Shown here: piece by piece, positions 46,982 through 59,561 of the stretch | How the letters are laid out: each line of letters opens with the position of its first letter | Numbering within the stretch: position 1 is the stretch's first letter | NCBI GenBank assembly: GCA_973895155.1 | Contig: OZ316898.1 | Coordinates: 11,718,001-11,782,000 of the forward strand | DNA from: Marsupella aquatica | Taxonomy: Eukaryota; Marchantiophyta | Direction: 5' to 3' | Length of the DNA: 64,000 nt | The notes under the pieces: generated by a model | Told to the model about the DNA's origin: nothing | The model's database searches: none | Seen by the model: only the letters and a program-made list of their open reading frames with translations | Position numbers and translations under genes: made by a program

Positions 46982-48200
46982 TGCAAGTCCAGTGAGGGCG
47001 ACAATAGGTCTGGCGCGGCAAGTCCAGGCAAGGATTCAGCCCTTGTTCGCTTGTCGTCAGTTGTCAGTCCGCAGGAAGGGCATGGCACAGCGAGGGCAGG
47101 GCGCAGCAAGGGCAGTCCGCAGCGTGGGGCAGGGTAGTTGATCGCAGACAGGTCCAGGTGCGAGGCGCAAGGCAAGTCCCACCTCGCAAGTCGGGCCAAA
47201 GGGAGTGGCAAGGCGAGGGGCCAGGGAGTGGCGCGAGGTGCGCGAGGGAGGGAGGGAGCAGGAGTGAGGGAGGGAGGGAGGGAGGGAGGGAGGGAGCCAG
47301 AGGGAGGCGAGGGAGTGGCGCGAGGGAGCCGGTGTGGAGGTGAGGGAGGGAGTGGCAGGAGGGAGGGAGCTGGAGGGAGGCGAGGCGCCACTCGCGAGGC
47401 CGAGGAGTGCGGGTCAGAGTCGTCATCAGCAGCCAAGCCTGAGTTGGGAGCACAACATAGGTTTGGTCCAGGCATCTTGAGAGTTGGCTGTTGCAAGTCC
47501 AGTGAGGGCGACAATAGGTCTGGCGCGGCAAGTCCAGGCAAGGATTCAGCCCTTGTCCGCTTGTCGTTAGTTGTCGGTCCGTAGGGAGGGCATGGCGCAG
47601 CGAGGGCAGGGTGCAGCAAGGGCAGTCCGCAGCGTGGGGCAGGGCAGTTGGTTGCAGGCAGGTCCAGGCGCGAGGCGCAAGGCAAGTCCCACCTCGCGAG
47701 TTGGGCCAAAGGGAGTGGCAAGGCGAGGGGCCAGGGAGTGGCGCGAGGTGCGCAAGGGAGTGGCGCGAGGTGCGCAAGGGAGTGGCACGAGGGAGCCGGA
47801 GGGAGCCGGAGTGGAGGAAAGGGAGGGAGTGGCGCGAGGGAGGGAGCTGGAGGGAGGCGAGGCGCCACTCGCGAGGCCGAGGGGTGCGGGTCAGAGTTTA
47901 GGGTTGCGAGTCGGGGGTGTGGCCGAGCGAGGGAGAGTGGGAGGGCGGAGGGGAGTTGCAAGCAGGAGGGGGTCGGGGTGTTGTGGCAAGGGAGGGACGG
48001 CCTCACGGCTAGGGAGGGAGGGCGGGTGTCGCGGCGAGGGAGGGCCTCGCGCCTGGGGAGGAAGAGAGGCGGGGACACGGGGAGGGCTGCAGCGGCGGCG
48101 TCAGGTCGTCGCAGCAGGGAGACAGGGAGGGACGGAGAGAGGCGGGGAGATAGGGAGAGAGGTGGGAGGCGGGGAGACTCGGGCACAGTGCGGCGACGGT
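46982..48200. repeat. GC-rich tandem duplication (about 500-bp unit) with GGGA-rich minisatellite
   Basis: The block at 46982-47490 ('GCAAGTCCAGTGAGGGCGAC' onward) is repeated from 47491 to about 47900 in the same order, with copy-specific indels. Each copy ends in a G-rich minisatellite (GAGGGAGG, GTGGCGCGAGG units). Long Pro/Leu/Ser-rich frames on the minus strand and Gly/Arg-rich frames on the plus strand result from this composition. Together with 39690-40375 it was one array before the Copia insertion. Confidence 0.85.
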
Positions 48201-49038
48201 ATGGGCCGCTGCTAATGCAGGGTGGTCACTGCCGCCGCTGCGGATGCAGGGTGGTCGTGGAGGAATTTAGACGGCGCGCTATTGGCCGCGGCACATTTTA
48301 TCCCTTATTGCTTACGCATTTTACGTTTTCAATTCTTTTACACCCTAAATGGCCCTGTTAATTTAAACGACGATCACGGCAAAAAATGGCGCAACCTTGT
48401 ATTATAGTTTAGTATTTTACTTAAAAACATTCCTGACCGTCAGATGTCCCTAGTTTTAGTGATGGCTGTTAGATCTGGCTAATGGGGCCTGTGATTAGGT
48501 GGGACACTGGAAAATGAGAGAAAACTACTAGCAAATTTTTGCCAAAAGTGGCTAAAGCTTTTTGGGGAGGTGGAATTTGGCAAATATTTGCTACTAAAAA
48601 AAATGCTGATATGCATTTCACTTTCAGTTTTTTCCTTATTAGTTTTGTCTTGATCTAGAGTTATGGTCTAGAGGCTTCACTCCAGAAGTCTAGACCCCAA
48701 TAAGGCTTATTTTCACTATCAATTATATGGATTTTGTCTGTAGCTCAAGGCACACTTTTGGTGTGCTTTGAACCTTGGATTTCTAAAGATTTCCCTGGTT
48801 AGTGGGGGCATCCACCTCATTGCCTATGGCCACAGCAAAGAGTCACAAGGTGAAAACTGCCATGGATCTGGACACAACCATGTTGTAACAATCCTTAATG
48901 TTTTGCATTGGTGTACTATGGACCATTTATGGCCCCCTATAAGACTCCTCCTGTTAGGTAACAAGCAACAAATATAGGATGCGTAATGGTAATCAAGGAT
49001 AATTGGATAATTATGATGCAAAATGAACAAGGCATAAA
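48200..49038. other. Interval without recognisable genes
   Basis: Sequence of mixed composition between the G-rich array and the 8-bp-TSD transposon. No coding signal was found. Confidence 0.3.
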
Positions 49039-49046
49039 CCACAACC

Positions 49047-49374
49047 CTCGGGGGGGTCACTTCCACGGAAGTGACACATCACGTGCGACGAAGTATAGGC
49101 CCATTTAAATGGGTGTGGCGGAAGACTTCCAAAGTTTGGTGGAAGAACACATAGGGCATGTTTTATTGATTGGTCGACTTTAAAGAACACATAGGCCTAT
49201 TTAATTGCAAAAAATACTTTCTATAAAGTTTTTAGGGGTTTTTTAATAAAAAATGACAAAATTTTAAGAAAGAAAGGGCTTTGCAAAAAAATATTTTTCA
49301 CTTTAAAGTTAGGGGGGTCAAACCCTAAAACGTCGCACACGATGTATGACCCTCCATATAGTGACCCCCCCGAG
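49047..49374 (+). mobile_element. 328-bp non-autonomous DNA transposon with 8-bp TSD
   Basis: Terminal inverted repeats CTCGGGGGGGTCACT and AGTGACCCCCCCGAG are perfect over 15 bp. The flanks CCACAACC (49039-49046 and 49375-49382) are an exact 8-bp target duplication. Just inside the left end is a palindrome (GTCACTTCC, AC, GGAAGTGAC) followed by CACGTG. It has no open frame, and relatives are at 37671-37967 and 59562. Confidence 0.93.
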
Positions 49375-49780
49375 CCACAACCACAGTTACAAAAGACGTC
49401 TTTGTACAATGTATGTTATTCTACTCTGGTCATGCTTTCGTACAGGGAACAAAATGGCCAGCAGGAGGACATAATTGGGTGGACCAATAATGAAGTTTCT
49501 TATTTTCAAACTATTCAATATTCATTTTCCTAATAAAAACCCAGAGTGTAGCGATGTTTTACTCCAAAATTGTACTTGGAAGTGGGCCTAATATTGACAT
49601 AGGAAATGCATAGGAAAGAAAGTCAGATTCACACAAAGAAAGTAATCCAAAAATTAAGGGAGCACTGGGTGCCCGACTGGGTGTCCTTTGAGTGAGGAAA
49701 AGCTTTTTGAATGAGCACTTCAGGTAACCTGGAGCCCTCAGGAGGCGTGGTTTAAGAGAGTGGCATGGGCAGAATGTCTC

Positions 49781-49981
49781 ATGGTTATCTCATTTGACTG
49801 AACACTAAACCAATTAATGTCTCTCAAGAAGAGGGATATCAAAAAATGTTCTTGAACTTGAAAGGTAGTGTAGTAAAGCTTCATGGTTGTCTCACTTGAC
49901 TAAACACCTAACCAATAAATGTCTCTCAAGAAGAGGGATATCAAAAAATGTTCTTGAACTTGAAAGATAGTGTAGTAAAGC
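49781..49981. repeat. 102-bp tandem duplication
   Basis: 'CATGGTT(A/G)TCTCA(T/C)TTGACT' through 'GTGTAGTAAAG' is present twice, 102 bp apart, with a long identical core around 'CTCAAGAAGAGGGATATC'. Non-coding. Nothing recognisable lies between 50000 and 51150 apart from short low-value frames. Confidence 0.85.
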
Positions 49982-51248
49982 CTGTTTTTCAACACAAACT
50001 TTATGGACCAATAAAAAAGGCAATAAGACAACTGACCCACACGAGAGACAGAAGTGACTCAAGGATCAACCAACAACAAGACTTATCAGTTGATCGAGAG
50101 AGTAAAAGGAACCTGGACATGCCCAGAGTTCCCTTCAGCCTGCCTATGTCCAAAACAGAAACAAAAGTGTCAATATTATGCTACATCTTGAAACAGCTTC
50201 AAAAATTCTACTACATTTTAAAATCCACACCACTGTACTGGTTTGAACTAATAAGGGTAGTGCAATAAAGCTTGTGTTCAACTGATTTGGACAAAATTGT
50301 GCATCAAGGCAAAATTGTTTTGTCCATATCATTACATCTTCGTGTAAGCTTCTAGGTGACATCTCCTAAGGGCCGTTTTGCGTGTACATCGGCCCTCAAG
50401 AATGCGGCCTTTCACAAAGCGAAACTTACACAGAATCAGGGATTTGGTTTAACAACTCGATCCTCCCCTGTGTTACTTGTTGGATGTGCTGAGGGGCTTG
50501 TGTCCACCTCTGTTGTTATGTGCCGCTTAGTTTACCGGGAGCAATAGAGGGAAAAGCAAATGCCATTGTTGTATGTGCAGATCAAAGGTCGGGACTGTGA
50601 AGGGCCGCAAGGTTTGCGTGCCTTGCCCTTCCAAGTCCTAGTTTAGTGCCGTCAAGACTGCCTCTTTCAGGGGGCAGTTTTGTTCACTCAGGGGCTGCCA
50701 CCGTTTGTCTGAAAGGCCGTTTTTTGAAGGACCGTCTACATGCAAGACGGCCCTAAGGCTCATGACACAGACGAACTCAATCACCCCGATGTAAGTTTGT
50801 AAGTTCTCACCCTAGTCACCCCTCTCCCTGTCAAGTGGATCATCTTATGATGTAAGGTACCACAAGAACGTCCTCCTTTACAGAGGACTCAAGCTCCATC
50901 ACGAGGAAACTCATGAGCCTGACAATGTAAACTGTAGTGTCAACTACCAAGGGACATAGCATGACACTCATAACTTGCATGTCAACCATCCCAATGGCCT
51001 GTAAGTCCCCCTCGCCTTACCCACACTCGGCATGTCAAGTGGCTCATCTAAATGATGTGAGGTCCCAAATCACATTACATAGTACATTTTACACTGTCAG
51101 CCTCGTGCTTTGTCATTACTACTGTAAGTGTAACGTGATTTGGGTACAGTAGATGAAGTTCTCCTCTTCGCTCGTCCGCACTTCAGACCTCTCGTTTGCG
51201 AAGAAGCTCGGCTTTTGCTCGTCGCAATTGCTTTCAGGGATTTCAGCT

Positions 51249-52637
51249 ATGGCGGCAGCGTCTATGAGGTGTGCGGTGGGCGCATTTGTGGTACCTTCGG
51301 CATCCATCAGGTGCAACAGCAGCAGCTGTTGTTCCACGGCTTCCTGCTCGTCGTCCGCGCCTAGGCCTCAACGACTTGTGTCCTTCCCGTCCTCCACCTC
51401 CTCCTCGCCTGCTCTTTCATCTCCCATCGTCCGTCCGGCTGCTCACACCTCCCTCTGCTGCCAGGTAGGTGTTCGTGCTGTATGGCTCGGTCGGTTATCA
51501 TCGTTGTTAGATCATGGGTACAATTCCATTCGTGATTCATTCGTGATTCATTTTGCAGGCGTCGTCGGGAGATGTACCGGCAGCAACAGAAAAGGCCAAG
51601 AGCATCCTCTGCTCGAACTGTGAAGGAAATGGTGCGTCCTCATTGTCTCTCAGGCGCGGGTTGTGGAAATGTTTGAGCTTGGAGTGTGGATTTTCTTGAC
51701 TATCACGCCGTTTTGCAGTTGATGGCTTTGTAAATTGGTGATTCCGTTTTGATGCCGAGGCTTAGGGTTTTGTCTTGAACTGCCCCAGTGGGAGTTGTGG
51801 ATTTGATTGATTAACAAATTCTCTGTGGACACAGGTGCTGTTGTTTGCTCACAATGTAAGGGCGAGGGTTTGAACGCCCAAGACTATTTCGGAGGTCGCT
51901 ACAAGGCTGGAACTATCTGCTGGCTTTGCAGGTACGTGCTCTCTGTACTCGTCAGTTAGATGCGGTACTCTTTTCATTGTATCTATCCTTGCCCGTTAGA
52001 TTTTAGCCTATCATTTCCAACTGTGTTAGGAAATTCATGGGCATCCTGCATGCCGAATTAGTGGCAATATTGAGGCCTCATTAAGAAAGCATTTTCCAAC
52101 ATTAGAAATCTTTCGATGGGCTAAACCATTTGCATTTTAGGATCGTCATATTGGAAAAGAAAAATCGCCAACCCCTCGGTTAGATGAACGAATAGCTCTC
52201 ATTTTTCGCTAGATTTCTGGTCCTCTGGATTACGTATTTAGATATCAAAATTCTCAGTTTTCTACAAGTTGGCAGGATTGTACTTTCGAGAAAGTGTCCA
52301 ACGTGAAATTGGCGTGAGACACTTCTTCACTAGCTTGTAATCTGAAAGACCTCTTGTATAGTTTCTCTACATTTAATGAAAATGAGGAAACGCTTCTCCA
52401 TCTTAAGTTGATAAACCTCTCCGCTTACATACCTATCTCCTGGATAAGATGTGACTTCTGGGTCTCCCAACACATCCTCGCGAATGAGCTTCTGCTCGTC
52501 CACTGTATTCCAGCTTGTTGTATATTGGGAAGGCCGTTGACCTGGAACCTGTGTGTAGGGGTAAGAAGCAGATGCTGTGTGGAAACTGCAATGGAGCTGG
52601 ATTCATGGGAGGGTTCCTTAATACCCAAGATGATTGA
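51249..52637 (+). CDS. BSD2: BSD2-type DnaJ cysteine-rich protein (plastid), four exons
   Basis: BSD2 is a stroma chaperone that holds the Rubisco large subunit during assembly. Exons: 51249-51464, 51559-51631, 51835-51931, 52559-52637; phases agree and give 154 residues. An upstream in-frame ATG at 51153 would give 186. The N-terminal part is rich in Ser, Ala, Arg and Cys, as expected of a transit peptide. The mature part has four zinc-binding CxxC units: 'CSNCEGNG', 'CSQCKGEG', 'CWLCRGKK', 'CGNCNGAGFMGGF', ending 'LNTQDD'. There is no J domain, matching the BSD2 family. It is convergent with the CSP41b gene. After the stop, near 52660, a short echo of the last CxxC coding stretch appears. 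The start codon is the main uncertainty. Confidence 0.9.
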
Positions 52638-52639
52638 CA

Positions 52640-54250
52640 AGCCTTTGACGAAGGACGTGTTGTGGAAACTGCAACGGGACTCATGAGAAGATTATAAACA
52701 CCTTAGACGAGTGATCAGCATCTATGGTTTTATGTACTTTAATTTTAGCTACAACTAGGACCTTCTTGATTGTCACATATTGGACGTTAGTAGTTTGGTA
52801 TCTTACGGTATTTCAAAGAAAGTCTACTGCGGCAGGGAATGATGTCCTCATACCAGTTTCAGCTGCTTGAGGACTCGTGCTAGTTGTATCTCATTCTAAT
52901 TTACATGGAAGATAAGGAGAAAGATCTCAAAGGAAATTCCTTGATGATAGCTCTCAGGCGTGTGACTATCTGCATTATGTAGATGACCCTCCGTGTGGAT
53001 GTGGAAGCAGAATTTTCACCAAATGCTAGTGCATGGTTGTGAATTGGTGAACTAAGTGCAAGTTTAGCAGAAACTATAAGATGGATGGTTTTTCTTAGGG
53101 GCTGGATGATTCTTACGTTTCAACTGAAAGTGTTCATAACAGTGCATCTGTTAAGGGAGGGGATGTTTCATTTGGAAAGTTCCAGCTGGTGGTAGTTTCC
53201 TTGGCTCTTACCAAATTGATGAACACTTTGCTCACAGTAATTTAAGTTCCGAAATTCTTACAAGACTGTCCCGCAGTTTCTGCTCAACTTTGTCGAACTT
53301 TTGGTTGATGAAGTGAGATCTGAGAGACCAACCTATTGTCACAAGTTCCCCGTCTCCCACCAAGATGTCGAAAGTGGAGCTCTCCATAAATGTTGTGCTA
53401 GGATCCGAGGTCACAGTCCAGTAGCACACATTAAGCAGCGTCGAAATTAGATCAGATTGCCTAAGAATCTTTGATGGTATTGCGAAAACACGGATTAGAG
53501 AGGCGGCTTTACTTCCGAAAGGAACACTGCGGATGAGGCTACTATGTGTTGCATGAAAACTAGAACTATGGCACATTATCATCAGGAAAAAAATGAAAGA
53601 TGCAAAAGGATTGTCTGATCCTGAGAGGACAAGAAGGTGCAGAAAGATAGTGGGTAAATAGAACACCGGCACATAGAATATCCTCAGGAAAGAAATCCAA
53701 AGATGGAAAAGGACTGGCTAACCTTGAGGGCAAGAAGGTGCAGAAAGATATTTGGGTGGTTGAGTGGAGCTAGAGTTCCGATTAGCCTCTCTCGCGTTGT
53801 TGATTACTTTTAATTTTATAAGATTGGATTTCCAGGACAAAAGAAATACTGTAGTAGAAAGATATACTGCAACATACATAAATGATGTACGAAAAAATAG
53901 GCAATGAGGATTACAGCGTCATGCTTTGAGAAAATTAGGAGTGACGACCATAGTGGAGGCTAGTCATTTGCACGGATCCCATGTTTAGCTGTGTTAACTT
54001 GTCGTGGGGTTTTCATTATGACAGACCGTATATTTTTGTTTGTGACGTGGACATTCCATGATGAGTTACTTTATGTAAAGCCAGTAAAGCTTAACAGAGC
54101 CTCGTCGTAAGTCGCCGAGTGAGTGTACACCGTAAGGGTGTTTTGGTAATCTGTAAGAATAGGACATTACTAGTACAAAGCGTGCCAATGTACATAATTA
54201 TGAGAAGTCTGGTAAACCAGAAAAACTAGGAAAGGAGCCAAGAGCAAAAC
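52640..54250. other. Interval between convergent BSD2 and CSP41b genes
   Basis: Holds a minus-strand frame of 146 codons (53232-53672) without recognisable motifs and a degenerate direct duplication at about 53570-53755 sharing 'CAAGAAGGTGCAGAAAGAT'. I do not call a gene here. Confidence 0.3.
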
Positions 54251-57200
54251 CTAAGCCGCTGCAACTTCCTTTTTTAGTCCATACTTGTCCAGGAGACCGA
54301 GTTTCTCCAAAATCATGTCATCAGTGGAGAAGTCAGCGGCCTTTCTAAAGGTACCCTTTCCGAAGTCCAGGCTGTAGGAGTCAGTAAGGCCCTCCAAGAG
54401 TCCGTATGTGGGTCTCCACCCGAAATCCTTTTCCGCTTTTTCAATTGACGTGAAGAAATGCTGCACGAGGAAAGTAAAGCTACTGTCACAAATTGTGCAC
54501 GGGGAACTTCTTTCAACAGCACTTACGGTACGCATGCCTCACATCTAAGAAGCATCTGAGACCCTCATACCATAGTGTTGTCCGTTCATTTTCTGCCAGA
54601 TAAGCAAAACGAAGAAACATACGCGGCGAAACTAAGCATGAATTGAAGAATGGTTGCCACAATTGAAGAGAGAAAGTAAGTCAAGCAAAGCATTGTACCT
54701 GATCACGGAGGGGAAAGGCCTTTTTCTTTCCGAAGTCGAAGTCCTTAGGATTGAAATGGATGAGATCAGGTTCTGGGAATCCACCAGCCTGGACAGAAGG
54801 CAATCAACAAACCATCGATTTTAGCATTACTGCCAGTAATAACAAGTATCAGGCGAGAGGGCAAAAACAGGATACAGCTTTCCAGTCTCCAGCCTTACTT
54901 AACCATAGCACTAGAGTACGCATGAAAACTTGGCTCACGACAGTGGTTCTGGCTTGGCACCTTTGCGGCAGCCTTGGCAATGCCATCAAAAGTAACGTAT
55001 CTTTCCCCACTAATATTGTAGACTTGGCCGTAGGTCTTCTCATTTGCAAGAACTGCCACAAATGCAGTGGCTAAATCCTGCAAAAGCAGTAAAATCAAGG
55101 ATGAGTTCCCGGGACGCAAAAGACGCATTCCGCAACTTTTCTGTTTCTACAAACGATCTCCAAATTTTGTGTTTGCAAGGGCATAAATGAAAGAAGCAAT
55201 TCCGAAAGTGCTCAATATACCTTCACATGACCAAGTTGAGTAACTTGAAGTCCTGAGTTTGGGACCGGAATAGGTCTGCCTGCAGCAAGGCGGTGGAAAA
55301 ACCACTCCTCAACAGGGTTGTAGTTCAAAGGCCCATATATGTAAACCGGTCTGATTGATGTCCATGCTACACCCTTACTGTCCAAGAGAGATTCTGTGTC
55401 CAATTTCCCCTTGTGTCTGCTCTTTGGGTCACCTTCGTCGATCTACATGAAATTATCTACGAATCAATTCGCCACAAGGAAAGAGAAACGGAACAACAAG
55501 TGACAAGCTTCTAAAACAAACATCAAAATCTGACTGTTGGACAGCTGTGAACGGGTACAAATAAGATAGTTGATAAGGGGCTCCTAAGAATAACATTTCT
55601 GTCGCAATCCTGCATACTTCGCTGGAAGGTGACGATTAATTTGTAAAGCGGACAATTCTGTGATCACTACGTTGATCGTTGCTCTTAGGCCTGAAATTAC
55701 CTCACGGTGTGGAAGTAAGTCGGACTTCTTGTACACACCAGCTGATGAGCAGAAAATGTACCTGAAAAAAAACCAGGAAATCATGCTCAAATCAGGCCGT
55801 ACAAAATTTATTTATTACCGCCGTCTATCCCGTCAACCAATATATCAGGCCTGACAGATACCATACATTCATTATTTTTTAAATTGTGTGTTTGTAGACA
55901 ACACCTGGTTCAAAAAGTCATCAACGAGTCCTAGCAAGGATGTTGCTTACTGCTTGAGATTTGGTAAGCTTTCCAGGATTGGCTCTATCTCGCTTGCTTC
56001 TCTACCTGCGAATCCATCAGATTGAGCTGACATCAATAACTGGAGAATGATCATCAGAATAGCCATCCTAGTATTAAAGGTCAAGCCGAAAATTAGAGCG
56101 CGGAGTTGCTCGGTGAGGGAATGGTTTGCAACTGAGAGCAGGGACTTGGGCGGTGAGATCGTATATTGAGAGCACATTCTTTTTCTTTTGCTATACCATG
56201 GTTCCGAAGCAATATCAACCAACAATTCAGTCAACAAGCATTCTTCAAAGAAGTTCTTTTACTCACCAGATGAATCTAAAGCTACGAGTCTCACAAAGTA
56301 CACTGCTTTCTGAAGGAGACCCGTGGCACAATCTCAAGTCAACTACTGTACGACGTAACATTTGCAATATCAAGGCGATGCAGGTACTAACCATTGATGT
56401 CATACACGTGTGTAAAGGGCTTGCCAGCTAGAGTTTCCTTCAACGCTTCAAACTCCTGACGGTCAGCTTTGATGTGTTTCACCTAGATGTCAAACCACAA
56501 GCACATTGCTACATTATGAGGAGAGGCTAAAGGAAAACGAGATCGTTCCGGTTATTAAAAAATAACAGCATTTCAACAGAGATACCTCTTAAACTACCTC
56601 AAGTTATCTCAATTATACTTTCATCCACAATCTCATGGCTGTTATTCGATTTAAGCTTTCAGAACAACTGATCATTGTAGGTATGAAAGGAAATCTGTAA
56701 ACACTATGCCACCAACGTCCCATACCTGAGAGCTGTACGCAGCGTACTCTTCGTCGGACTCTCCTGGCAGCTGTTTGGTCACCGGAGACTTGCCCCTCGT
56801 CAACAGAGTAACCTACACCAAAATCCAAAATTTCAGATGCAGAAAGACATCCTATGTCACCACTGAACAGCCAATTGACAGTAACATGCTTTACACCTTT
56901 CTTGAATTCTTCGAAACATAATTTTAAAATCCTCAATGCTGTACCGAGTAGCCGTCCTTGACGAGCAATCGAGCCAAGAACAGTCCGATGAAGCGTGTTC
57001 CCCCCAAAATCAAAATGTCTTTAACCTCCTCTTTGGAAGCAACAACGGCCAGAGTTCTACTTTTCTGGCTCTGTGGCCTAACAGTCCTCGCAGCTCCCAC
57101 CCGGCGCACCTACAAGACGAATCCAAGCATAAGTAATCCATCATCTCCACAAGCTCTCGACCGAGCACAAAGCGGAACTTAACTGACGCTGGATTTAGTC

Positions 57201-57447
57201 TCGCAGAGGGGCACTACATCAGCACACTCCGCACCTGAAGAGTCGTGGCGTTGCACAGGGATGATGATGAAGACGCTGCCGCCGGGGACGACAGGTCGAT
57301 GCAATGCAGGCCGCTGAAATTCTTCGACAGGGATGGGACGGCAGCAGCTGCAGCAGTTGAGCTCCCTTGAGCACCAACAGCGAGGTCCCTCGGTGCAGTC
57401 CCAATGCACGGTGCGCAGTGCAGGGCTGTTGCCATTCCAAACGCCAT
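54251..57447 (-). CDS. CSP41B: CSP41b-type chloroplast SDR-like RNA-binding protein, ten exons
   Basis: CSP41b is an atypical short-chain dehydrogenase of the plastid stroma that binds and stabilises plastid mRNA and rRNA and supports transcription. Exons on the minus strand: 57447-57235, 57109-56945, 56812-56726, 56482-56392, 56005-55951, 55761-55701, 55442-55221, 55077-54961, 54788-54699, 54460-54251. All phases agree, giving 436 residues. The N terminus (about 85 residues, Ala/Ser-rich) is a transit peptide, longer than in angiosperms. Then come the Rossmann motif 'ILGGTRFIGLFLARLL', 'LLTRGKSPVTKQLPGESD', 'YIFCSSAGVYKKSDLLPH', 'TSIRPVYIYGPLNYNPVEEW', 'YNISGERYVTFDG', 'DFDFGKKKAFPLRDQ' and 'STDDMILEKLGL'. 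No damage was seen, so it should be functional. Confidence 0.95.
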
Positions 57448-58693
57448 AGCTAGCTACCTGCAGCTCTGCTCTGCTCTACTTCCTTTGAAGATTTTGTGAG
57501 ATCCCAGCACTGTGTAGTATGTTTGAATTGAGGTGAATGGAATGGATGGGAGAAAGAAAGAGAGAGGGAGGATGGGATTGATGGGGCCTTGGGCTCCCAG
57601 GCACAGAAAAGTGTTTCTCCATTGACCCAGCAGTGAGGAGGGGAGATGCCACCACCCACCAATTCGAGAGGCTGTCGTTTGGGTGGCTCTGATTCGCTAT
57701 GGCTTCAATTCCAGAGCTGGACCCACAACAGCTGAGCTCCTCGGTCCCGCCGTGTTCTGTGGTGGATAAGAGTGGATTACTCGATTCTCCACAACAGTGG
57801 TGGGCAACTGTTCATCCCATGATTCCCAGGAATCTCTCAGACCAGGGCCAGAATCTAAATGTGTAGCCTAATAACCCCCAAGATCGCCACATGAAGTTTT
57901 TGTGTTGGACACATATTTTGCCTCGAAAGCATATGTTTGTACCTTCTCAAATTGCAAAGGGTGTAAAATAGTGGAATCCATACACCCTTTGATTGATTCC
58001 AAATGTGCCAAAGGGATGTACTTGCTTTGAAGTTAAGGAAGTACAAGGTACACACATCCCCTATCGCCGGCCAGTATAGAGTACTCTACATATAATACTT
58101 TATGGCACATAGCCCCAATTTGAGAAGTACCTTGGTATGAGATGTTTTCTTTTTGCTATTGCTATAGAGAAGTAGAATTATATATTTCGTTTTTTCATTC
58201 TGCTGGAGGGAAGAAAAGGGTGGGGGAGGGAGTGATCTGAGGGAGCAAGAGGAAAATGAGAGAAAGGGAAGACGGGGAAATGGAAAAACTCCTCCCTCTA
58301 TTTAGCAAAGCGCAACCACACCTGGACCTGGTGATGCCCTGGCTGCCATTGCCCACCTTGCACTCGCCACCCTCCCCAACAACATCACTTTGCAACATTG
58401 GCCAAAATCACAACAACTCCAGAACCACAACCACCCAACCAAAATGATAATACTTCAGCAACCACAACATGGCTGCACAAACAACACTCCCAAGATGACA
58501 ACACTTCATTATGTCCCCTACACTTCGTTGCCACACCTCAACACTTTTGTACAACGCAAGAGCTTTGTTGCACTCGGAGCTGCACTGCCAACAATATGGC
58601 CGCAAAGACAAATATGCAACGCACAGGCAATGGGCTATGGTGAAATGAAAAAGATGTATACATACATTAAACATCATAATAAACAATCCTACC
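57448..58693. other. CSP41b upstream region and unassigned sequence
   Basis: 57448-57700 should contain the CSP41b promoter and 5' leader; it has a purine-rich stretch on the plus strand (57540-57580), pyrimidine-rich on the coding strand. Beyond it no gene is recognised. A second purine-rich tract lies at 58200-58290. Confidence 0.35.
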
Positions 58694-59561
58694 AATTATG
58701 AAGAGGTGCTGTAATAGCTCTGGTTAAAATAATAAGGAGCTTTCACCACTTTCACCCTACCGTTCTCTTAAAGTATGATCAATTATCTTTGTTATGGTGT
58801 CACGTCTGCTGTTGTGCATATTATTTAAACCACAACTACCCCGATAAAGAACTATGGGTTACCCGCAACTCTCAATATATAATGCACAGTTTCAGGAATG
58901 GGCTTGAGCTCCACAAAAGGTGGTGAATGCTTCACCTTTTATTGGCAAGTGGCACAAACACTTTAAACCACAACTGGCTACTGGTTACCAGTAGCTCTCA
59001 TTATAAAGTGCACAGCTTCAAGAATGGACTTGAGTTACACAAAAGGTGATGAGTGCATCACCTTTTATTGGCAAGTACTCCACTTTTCATGGAATAAGGT
59101 GTAGTGAGGGAGGGGATGGGGCTTTTATATTGGCAGGTTTAGTTTTGAATGCAACTATTTGTTCTTGGTTTCTCGTTGGGCTATATGCAACCAATCATTA
59201 AATTCATATCTTCATGTGCTTTCGATGGACAGGATTAAAGAAAAGCAAGGTCAATATGTTTCGACCTGCCGACGACTGCCATCAGCTACAATGGTCGTTA
59301 TTTCAAGTGCAATTCGAGCTACGAAGATGGCACGTACAACTTTGAAGTAGACATTGTAGGTGTTTAATTACTTGGAACAGCTAATTGAATGGAAGTTAAG
59401 ACATAGGCCCCAAAACCCCTGTCAAGATGAGGTGAACTAGTCAAGATTGCTGGAACAAAAACTCCAGAATTTTATCCTTGCTCCTTCTCTAGGGTGTCTT
59501 CTGTTCTTGTAATAGGGATCTATGAAACAGAGCACGGAGGTTCCTCCTCTCTTGAACTTGG
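58694..59561 (+). pseudogene. Partial genomic copy of RecQ exon 16 with flanking introns
   Basis: 58694-58835 matches the end of exon 15 and intron 15 of the helicase gene (from about 19084). 59155-59561 matches the rest of that intron, exon 16 and the start of intron 16 (to about 19600). Between them is a 300-bp insertion containing a degenerate 130-bp tandem duplication ('CACCTTTTATTGGCAAGT' twice). Introns are kept, so this is a DNA-level duplication and not a retrocopy. The exon is dead: GAGTAAAG became GATTAAAG and a T is missing in the run before CGACCTG. The right edge coincides with the CTCGGGG transposon end. Confidence 0.9.

Noticed and set aside
46900-48186. 428-codon Pro/Leu/Ser-rich frame on the minus strand
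   Set aside because: It runs through the Copia LTR end and the GC-rich tandem duplication. Open frames exist on both strands because of composition and repeat length, and no domain is present.
53232-53672. 146-codon minus-strand frame between BSD2 and CSP41b
   Set aside because: No motif, no clear splice or promoter context, and part of it overlaps a direct duplication. Left as unassigned and not called a gene.
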